Assembly: GCA_007644065.1 (NCBI GenBank)
Contig: VJWN01000014.1
Location: 1,289,359-1,353,358 of the forward strand
From: Margaritispora aquatica
Lineage: Eukaryota > Ascomycota > Leotiomycetes > Helotiales > Discinellaceae
Length of the DNA: 64,000 nucleotides
Direction: 5' to 3'
Shown here: positions 57,301 through 64,000 of the stretch, piece by piece
How positions within the stretch are numbered: position 1 is the stretch's first letter
How the letters are laid out: each line of letters begins with the position of its first letter
Position numbers and translations under genes: made by a program
The notes under the pieces: model-generated
What the model was told of the DNA's origin: nothing
The model's input: the letters and a program-made list of their open reading frames with translations, nothing else
The model's database searches: none

Positions 57301-57869
57301 CACATGAAGGACTTGACATGGGGCAATATCATTCCACAGGATCTTCCATTCTATGTTGGAAATATCATTTATAATTGCAGCTTCACTCTGCCAAAGGTTA
57401 AGGCGACGTCCTCCACAGCAGCAACGCTCTCTGTTCCCCACTTCTCAAGCCCTGTCTTAGTGGTCCACGACGATTCTGGTAACAAGCTCGGGAGAATCGC
57501 CTTCCAACCACACACTCTTGATCTTGGTAAGCTATCCGCAGGCAACCACTCGATTGCAATCACGGCTTTTGGAAATAGGTATAATGCGTTTGGACACATC
57601 CACCTGAACGATGGTATCACAGATGTCTGCTGGCCGGATATGTGGAGAAGTGAGTCCGATCCAAAGATTTGTTTTGCAATTATATATGCTAATTCGCTAC
57701 AGTGGGAGGAGGGTGGTGGACGGACGGCTACACAATCAAGCCGATTGGAATTCTCGAACCACCAAGTATTTTGGTAACTTCTTCATCCCTTTCCCCTGCA
57801 GTGGAGACAGTAAGCCCCGTTAGGCGAGATTCGGAAGAGTGGGTTGTTGTGACGCCCAGAAAGCTGTAG
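54398..57869 (+). CDS. Large cytosolic glycoside hydrolase, GH106/GH2-like (putative alpha-L-rhamnosidase)
   Basis: About 1099 aa. Exons are 54398-54759, 54807-54929, 55002-57649 and 57703-57869; every phase closes. No signal peptide (MEYLKSLFSEALQRR), so it likely acts on imported oligosaccharides or glycosides. The N-terminal catalytic part has PLWSWNTKL, LGGFHMHVRTGLDTEYMG, LYDDDRWPSGAAGG and then CIFTDEPQF and ILNGHMMEEPTL, where conserved Glu/Asp lie. A Rossmann-like segment follows (RAFAAAGGKVIIAGSQAAF). The C-terminus is a GH2-type sugar-binding beta-sandwich (NHVLIPSSKKDQSGWWVDE, GNRYNAFGHIHLND, WWTDGYTIKPIGILEPP). The layout resembles family GH106. The substrate is not readable from sequence. 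The intron at 54760-54806 is easily missed, and reading through it gives a false short protein. Confidence 0.7.
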
Positions 57870-58407
57870 GACATCCACACCAAGTTCGTGTATGATCTTA
57901 TCTTGTATTTTAAATAACAAACCCGCTGTGTCAGCACTTCTAAGACAATTTTTATGAAGGATTGGAGTGCTCAGAGCTTTGACGCGCTTTGATATTCAAC
58001 TTCCGTTGTCTTATAATTGCTTTTCTATTCCGACCTGTGCGTAGAAGTGTCTCACCGACTTCCCGGTGAAAACATTTGCAAAATCAAAAGCTCTTGAATC
58101 TGACGGCTCATCATGAGTGAATAGCCCGAAGCTTTTCACAGAATTGCCTTGTTTCCTGAGCCGGTTTTCCGTTTCGTATTATGTTGATCGATTTTGAGAC
58201 GATATTCTTTGCAAGGCAAACGGTCTGTCACTGCAATGTACACAAAAAGTATCGTCAATAATTTAGCTCAATTCTATTCTAGTCGTTTCTTTTGTATTCA
58301 AGACAATATGTTTTCAGCTCCTTCCTAAATTTTCATACATATTGACCAAAACCCCGAAAGTCCGAGTCTCACAACTCACCAGTCCTCACCTCCTTTCGAT
58401 CCCCGCT
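57870..58407. other. Intergenic, no gene seen
   Basis: About 540 bp, with a C/T/A-rich leader just before the next gene. Confidence 0.45.
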
Positions 58408-59244
58408 ATGAAAGTCGCACAGTATCTCGCAATCTTTGCGAATGTTCAACTTGGCATCGCAGCATGTAGTAAAAATGGCAACAATCTAGAGCGCTGCTTC
58501 GCTGGTTCTCCAATTTCTGCGGGCTCCTACTGCGCGTCCTTTCTTTCCGCTCCCACGCCAGTAGTCATTCCAAACTTCAAGTGCGTAACCGGCAAGGACG
58601 GGCTCTATGCTTCAACCAGTGTTGCATCTGCATGTAGTTGTCTTGGGGCATTAGCTACTTCAACTTTCGCTAGAGTTGTCAGTTCATCGACATCATCCAG
58701 TGCCTTGGGAATCAGCACCACGACTTGCCCATCTGTTTCGATCAGTACTTTCACTTCATATGTCACTATGCTAGCCTCCACTGAAATTTCAATCATCTAC
58801 ACGACTATGAGCGCTACTGCAGTCACAGTCACTGCCTCGTTCGTTCCCAGTCTCCACGTTCGTAACAACACACTAACAAGCCACAGCTGCCCCTCCTCGT
58901 CTTCCGCACCGCCCGCAGTACCAACACCAGCCATCGCCAACATAGGATTCTTCTCTGATACCGGGTGCGACGAGCCTATCGTGCCTAATGTCTTCATTCG
59001 CCCTATCACAGAGGACATCTGCAATCTCGGATCACCAACAGCCCACTCGGTACTTATTGGCATTGACATCATCCCAGGCACCGGTTTGTGCAACACCCAG
59101 TCTGCGAATTGTAGGTACACCTTCTATGGAGATGCGACATGTACAGAGGTTATAGACGAACGGCTTGTAGGCGAGACGGTGGGGGACAAGAGGTGTTTTT
59201 TGTTGAATGGTGTGGGGAGTGTTAAGTTAAGATGTTCTTGTTAG
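58408..59244 (+). CDS. Small secreted Cys-rich, Ser/Thr-rich protein
   Basis: Predicted secreted protein of 278 aa, one exon. The start at 58408 is chosen because it gives a signal peptide at once (MKVAQYLAIFANVQLGIAA). Mature N-terminal Cys cluster: ACSKNGNNLERCFAGSP, YCASF, KCVTG, ACSCLG. A Ser/Thr/Val-rich middle (likely O-glycosylated) follows. The C-terminal Cys module has IGFFSDTGCDEPIV, DICNLGSP, GLCNTQSANCRYTFYGD, TCTEV, KRCFLLNG and the end KLRCSC. No known enzymatic motif. Secretion plus about 15 cysteines fits an apoplastic or wall-associated protein or an effector-like protein; that is inference. Confidence 0.72.
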   Translation: MKVAQYLAIFANVQLGIAACSKNGNNLERCFAGSPISAGSYCASFLSAPTPVVIPNFKCVTGKDGLYASTSVASACSCLGALATSTFARVVSSSTSSSALGISTTTCPSVSISTFTSYVTMLASTEISIIYTTMSATAVTVTASFVPSLHVRNNTLTSHSCPSSSSAPPAVPTPAIANIGFFSDTGCDEPIVPNVFIRPITEDICNLGSPTAHSVLIGIDIIPGTGLCNTQSANCRYTFYGDATCTEVIDERLVGETVGDKRCFLLNGVGSVKLRCSC

Positions 59245-60051
59245 ACTTCGTATGCGTTCGGAGCTGAAAATGTATTGCCCACAATATCTAGAAGTGCATC
59301 TAGTTGACTTTTCACATCCTGTGCCGCATTCGAGATCGCTTGACTTTGATCCACCTTGGGATGATTAATACCACCTCTCTTCCGTCCCCTCTCAATTTCT
59401 CTATTGTGTCTCAGTCTGGCAATGGCTAAAAGGTAGGAGCTCGGTACATATTTATAGATGCCACCTCAAACCACATCAGAACACAAAAGCTCAGATATTT
59501 ATATCTTGTCTTGGTTGGAGTCTAGCTGTCAAAAAGCCAAGCACCTCAAACTCACCACGATTGGAACATCAAGCTGGTTTGGTAAGATCTTGCCTCTGTT
59601 GTGCCTAGTCGGTCGGGCAGCCGACATGTTAGCCTGAGGCTTCAGGATACGGACCCTAAGCGTGCCAAGATTTTGAATTAGGGGGCTAGCCTGACTCTCA
59701 ACGACGGTCTTGCCGAAAAATATTGCTAGCCTCATAGAAGCCAAGGATTTCCATTTCCCATATCCCATATTCCATATTCCATATCCACTTTGGCATCTGA
59801 GCCCACGGTGATTTGAGATGCCAGTGCCTATTTGGGCGTTTTTCTATTTAGTGGCGGCCTTGAAGTTGCTCAAGGTCGATGGAGGCTCGGTTATATTCAG
59901 GGGTAGAACTGACAGACTGGTATAGACTATAGAGTTGCCTGACCTTTGCGGTTTTGATATATGCTTCATCCTCCCTTCACATTTTTCTCTTCTGTCCTCA
60001 CTTTCACTACCTCATTGCGTTGGAATTCTCTCTTTCTTACGGACAGACACC
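59245..60051. other. Intergenic with a CCATAT short repeat
   Basis: About 800 bp. A run of CCATAT/CCATATT units sits at about 59758-59783. No gene seen. Confidence 0.45.
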
Positions 60052-62393
60052 ATGTCGTCCACCACACTCATTATTTCATTTTTGTTTGCCGCCTCTGTGG
60101 TTGGTAAACCTATTCAGTCCTTACAATCAAGAGCTAGCGTCGCGATCCCAGGATATGATTATATGGGCTGTTACACGGAAGCTGTGACAACGAGGACTTT
60201 CACCTCAAATTCGTACTTTGACGATGCCATGACTATTGAAAAGTGTGCGGCAGCCTGCTCTAGTTACACTTGGTTTGGTCTTGAGTACGGCCGTGAGGTA
60301 AGCTTCTATTTCTCCGCTCTCGCACTCAGGATGATGGACTAATTTATTGCAGTGCTACTGTGGCGATGCTCCCAACGTCGAAGCCTCCACCGTCCAGGAA
60401 GCATATTGCTCATTCTCTTGCCCAGGTGACTCAACCCAGACATGTGGTGCGGGCGGTCACTTGAGCACATATGCAAAGAGCGGCACTGCAGTCACTGCAC
60501 CAGTTGTAGTTGTGCCTACCACATTCGGCTCTCTGGGATGCTACACTGAAGCTTCTTCCGGGCGTGCCTTGGGCAATGCTGTCTTTTATGACGACGCTAT
60601 GACGGTCGAACTCTGTGCGAAAAATTGTGATGGATTTTCGTTCTTTGGCTTGGAATATACCAAGGAGTGTTGGTGTGGAAATGAGTTACAACAGGGAAGT
60701 ATCCAGGTTCCAAAGGCGGAGTGCCCTTACACCTGTCCGGGGGATAGGACTCAGAGCTGCGGAGGAGATAATAGACTCAATCTCTACAAGTTCGATGCGG
60801 CGAGTGTTCCAGAAACTGTTGAAACGAAATATGCTCGCCAGGGCTGCTATACTGAAGCATATACTTCCCCTCTGGGTCAAGGACGTCGAGCTCTCACTAG
60901 CAAGCAATATTCCGACGATGAAATGACGGTTGAGAAATGCTCTACAGCTTGTTCGGGCTTTGCTTGGTTTGGATTGGAGTATGGACGCGAGTGCTATTGT
61001 GGAGTGGAGGTCAACGTGGGTAGTGTTGTCACGGATGATGCGAAATGTAGCTTTGCTTGTTCTGGGGATAGCTCCCAGAAATGCGGTGCCGGCGATCATC
61101 TCGATGTAAGCTCACCGGACCCCCCCCCCCCGGGCAAATGCTCTTTTGCTAATTTATTCAGATGTACAAGTTTGGTGCCAGTGAGGTGCTCTCAAGTACA
61201 ACTTCGAGCGTTAGTGCTATTCCGAGCACAATTTCTTCCAGCACAACGGTAAGAGTACCTGCAAATTAGGTAGGTCTATCAATGCTAACATCCATATGCA
61301 GGCCACCTCTACATCAACAGCTTCTGAGAGCTCATCAGTGGTATGTCCTTCACGTTCCCAGGATTATACAGCTTACTGATCGAGAAGCAGACAACCACAA
61401 CAACAGCAACCTCTGAGCCTACTACATTTTCTTCAAGTTCCATTCAGTCCATTGTTTCAACCACCACCACTGAGTCTCCTTCGAGCTCAACTACTGTAAG
61501 GATTGCCGGCAGATTAGTAAATTCTAAACCATGCTAACATTCCAGCAGACGATCTTATCAACATCTTCTGAGTCAATTACTACAGAGTCGTCGTCTCCGT
61601 CTTCTTCTTCTTCTCCTCAGTTTATTGTTTCGTCAACAACAACAGAGCCTTCTTCGTCAATTTCAACCACAGTATGGATCTCCACCAGATTAATCACTTC
61701 TAAAGCATTCTGACATTGCCACAGACGACCTCATCGACATCTTCAGAGCCAACCACGACCTCAACTTCAACCACTGTAAGGTCCCCCACAGCAATTATTC
61801 TATTTAGAAGGAGGCTAATGAGATATAAATAGACAACTTCACCTTCTCCGACAACAAGCACTACAACAACATCAACCACATCCGTAATGCCAATACCAAC
61901 ATGTACTCTTCGTGCCTCGCCATTCAGAGCCCAAATCAATTACAACAACCAAAACCTTCAGATGTATGCCAACGTCCTCACAAGCCAGGCCGGTGGTTTC
62001 AATTGGCAACCAATCAGCCCTTCGTCATCCACCACCATCCAAAACAAGTACATCTGGAGTCTCGATGCCAACGGCTACCTCCGTCTGGCATACAACATCC
62101 CGCCATATAACTATGAATTATTTGCCTACATGACGTTGCCAGATAGTACACGCTCGTCCTGGCCTCAAGTCGACCAAAAAGCGTATGTGGATACTAGAGT
62201 CAAGAATTCCCCGACGAGTTTCTCGTACGTGAAGGGGTGTGTGGATAGCGTCACAGGAGAGCTGAAGTTGGATGCTGGGGGAAGGAAGAATATGCTATGG
62301 TGTGGAAACCAAATGTGGATGAGTTTCACGAATGGAGAGGATATCAACCGTGGGGTTTGTGTGAGGGTGTACCCTCAGGTGTTGGATGCTTAA
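60052..62393 (+). CDS. Three-WSC-domain secreted protein with repeat-built linker
   Basis: Predicted extracellular carbohydrate-binding protein of about 654 aa. Exons are 60052-60297, 60353-61105, 61162-61248, 61302-61340, 61391-61495, 61549-61671, 61725-61775 and 61833-62393, all phase 0. Signal peptide MSSTTLIISFLFAASVVG. Three WSC domains follow, each with GCYTEA at the start, a TxExC segment, FFGLEY/WFGLEYGREC then CxCG, and a CxGDxxQxCG end (residues about 38-130, 148-245, 255-345). Then come Ser/Thr-rich blocks, one per mini exon, and a C-terminal domain of about 165 residues (CTLRASPFRAQINYNNQNLQ ... YVKGCVDSVTGELKLDAGG, NMLWCGNQMW) with no name I can give. No membrane helix or GPI signal is seen. 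Confidence 0.85.
61120..61131 (+). repeat. Poly-C homopolymer in intron 2 of the WSC gene
   Basis: Uninterrupted C run of about 12 bases, inside intron 61106-61161. It is also a site where sequencing length errors are likely. Confidence 0.8.
61249..61832 (+). repeat. Tandemly duplicated exon-intron units in the WSC gene linker
   Basis: Five introns of 50-57 bp separate mini exons of 39-123 bp coding Ser/Thr-rich sequence. Introns at 61496-61548 and 61672-61724 are both 53 bp and visibly alike (AGATTARTMA...TTCTAAA.CAT near the middle, then a branch and CAG). The intron at 61249-61301 is more distantly similar. The flanking exons repeat ACxTCxTCxACATCTTCxGAG. Confidence 0.75.
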
Positions 62394-63093
62394 GAGATAG
62401 AGTAGGAACTGAACCAAAGGAAGAGAAAACAGCCTATTCCTACTAAGGTCTTTGGAAATGTAGTTACTTATCAATAACAATAATAATACTATAAAATACA
62501 TACTTGATATTTAGATTTATAATCTAGATACAAAGTGAATAAACAACCCTAATAGAGACTTATAACTACTAAAATATAAAGAAAGCAAAGAAAACGGAAA
62601 GAAGCAAGGAAAGCCAAAATCATAAATAAGAATAAGATAAGGATATAAGTATATTATCGATAGATATTAATAGGGAATAACCGTAGGTCGGTATACGACC
62701 TAATTAAAAGAATTCTAGAGTAAGCTATAGTAACCGTCAACTTCTAATTAAACGAAAGTATATAAAAGCGAAAATCGCGAATTCTAACTACTAGTATTCT
62801 TTTTTAATATTACAAAATACTATCTTAACGAAGAGCTTTACGCTCTATAACTAGAAATCAAATTAATAAAAAGTATCTTACTCTATACTAACGCGGTAAA
62901 GTAATAATTTATTGTTGTATTAATTCACGTTAGTAAATTACGTACGAAGTACGAGTTCTAGAATCTTCTATAAAGTACGGTAACGTACTATACTAAAGTT
63001 TTATAGTATAAATTTCTAGCTAAAGATAATTATTTTCTATATAAATATATTTAATATATATTATTTATCTATATTCTATTTTAATAGTGTAGA

Positions 63094-63190
63094 CAGGGAA
63101 AAACCGTAGGTCGGGGAATAACCTGATCAGAAACAAAAGTCTAGGGTAAGCTAGATATAAAGTGGAACTCTAGGGTAAGGTAGATATAAA
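63094..63190 (+). repeat. Repeat unit copy, more mutated version
   Basis: 97 bp matching 63904-64000 at a constant offset of 810 bp, with five differences, each a TG in the other copy that is TA here. Confidence 0.85.
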
Positions 63191-63903
63191 AGTCTAGGGT
63201 AAGCTAGGTATAAAGGTAAATGAACTTGAATTAAACTTAGTAAACTAGAGAGCTATTCTATCTAGTAATATAGAACTATAATATATACCTAAGGCAGTAA
63301 CTAAACTAGCGGTCTATATAGTGGCTTATAGCGGTGTATATAGCGGTATATATAGTAGCTTATAGCGGTATATACGATGGCTTATATTGTCTAACTAATA
63401 GTAGGGCTAATAATCAATAATACTATAGTAGTTTTATACTAACTATAATAGGAAATAAAAACTATAGTATATAAGCTTTAAAGCTAAATATAACTATTTT
63501 AATATAATAGCTTATTTAAACCAATAAAAACTATAACAAAAAAGACTATCTTATAAACTAGAGTCCCTTTAATTAACTACTATATATTATACTACGATAT
63601 AAATCTAGATATAGAATATACTATATAGATTATACCCATTTTTATATCCGTTAAAATATTCCGTCTATTTAATAATAACTTATCTTATTTTATAAATAAA
63701 AAATCCGATATAAAACGTTACGAACTATATAGGTAAAGAAAAACCGTAGGTTAAGGAATAACCCGGTTAGATATAAAAGTCTAGGGTAAGCTAGGTGTAA
63801 ATAGTCTAGTGTAAGGTAAATATAAAGGTATAAAATAAATTAAATATAATAGTCTAGAGTAATTTAAGTATAAACGACTATAATTGGTTATAATAAATGT
63901 AAG

Positions 63904-64000
63904 CAGGGAAAAACCGTAGGTCGGGGAATGACCTGATCAGAAACAAAAGTCTAGGGTAAGCTAGATGTGAAGTGGAACTCTAGGGTAAGGTAGATGTGAA
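63904..64000 (+). repeat. Repeat unit copy, less mutated version (cut by window end)
   Basis: Partner of 63094-63190. It retains TG where that copy has TA, at 63930, 63967, 63969, 63996 and 63998. Confidence 0.85.

Larger units (their letters stand above)
62394..64000. repeat. AT-rich, gene-free repeat region with RIP-like mutation
   Basis: From about 62440 the composition switches to strongly AT/TA-rich, without open frames, and this continues to the window edge. At least four copies of a GGGAAAAACCGTAGGT-led unit lie at about 62671, 63094, 63736 and 63904. TATAGCGG-type short repeats occur at 63310-63390. This looks like the degraded remains of a repeated element. Confidence 0.8.

Noticed and set aside
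1..64000. CRISPR array, bacterial operons, rRNA genes, intact transposase
   Set aside because: None seen; the window is spliced fungal DNA.

Overview
The window is nuclear DNA of a filamentous ascomycete (Pezizomycotina). The evidence is short GT..AG introns of 44-130 bp with CTAAC/CTGAC-like branch points, a HET-domain gene, WSC- and CBM1-containing secreted proteins, a DUF4360 secreted protein, a xanA-type xanthine dioxygenase, and an AT-rich right edge whose repeat copies differ only by the transitions expected from repeat-induced point mutation (RIP). A Leotiomycete is possible, but I cannot prove it from sequence alone. All intron positions were read by eye from splice signals and reading frame. 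There is no transcript evidence.

Layout. At 0-14 kb lie the 3' part of a CBM1-GH5 cellulase with bacterial-style C-terminal modules, a DUF7025-type AAA ATPase, a divergent pair of regulators (a very small bZIP and a Fungal_trans_2 type factor), and a DUF4360 secreted protein. At 15-31 kb is a conserved housekeeping block: a Cep57/PPC89 spindle-pole protein, mitochondrial aspartyl-tRNA synthetase, an AP180-type ANTH clathrin adaptor, the TFIIH subunit Tfb3 divergent from nudC, the oligosaccharyltransferase subunit ribophorin II/Swp1, and a xanA-like xanthine dioxygenase. At 31-42 kb are a HET protein, a CAX-type cation exchanger that has lost one of its two ion-binding motifs, a single-pass Cys-rich membrane protein, and a DUF3336/patatin lipase.

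At 43-51 kb is the most unusual section. It has a metzincin (HExxHxxGxxHE) metalloprotease without a signal peptide and with a 7-residue repeat arm. About 2 kb away, a small gene encodes the protease's C-terminal domain alone. Interleaved with these are at least five very small, divergent Cys/His-rich proteins that look like a locally expanded family.

At 52-62 kb are a probable CENP-U/Ame1-like kinetochore protein, a large cytosolic glycoside hydrolase, a small secreted Cys-rich protein, and a three-WSC-domain surface protein whose Ser/Thr linker is made of tandemly duplicated mini exon-intron units. From about 62.4 kb to the end the sequence is gene-free, AT-rich and repeat-filled. It looks like the edge of a RIP-degraded transposon island.

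The genes do not form an obvious operon-like pathway, as expected for a fungal chromosome. Local logic is limited to shared promoters (bZIP/TF, Tfb3/nudC, ribophorin/xanA), tightly convergent 3' ends (HET/CAX, 41 bp apart) and the paralog cluster at 43-51 kb.
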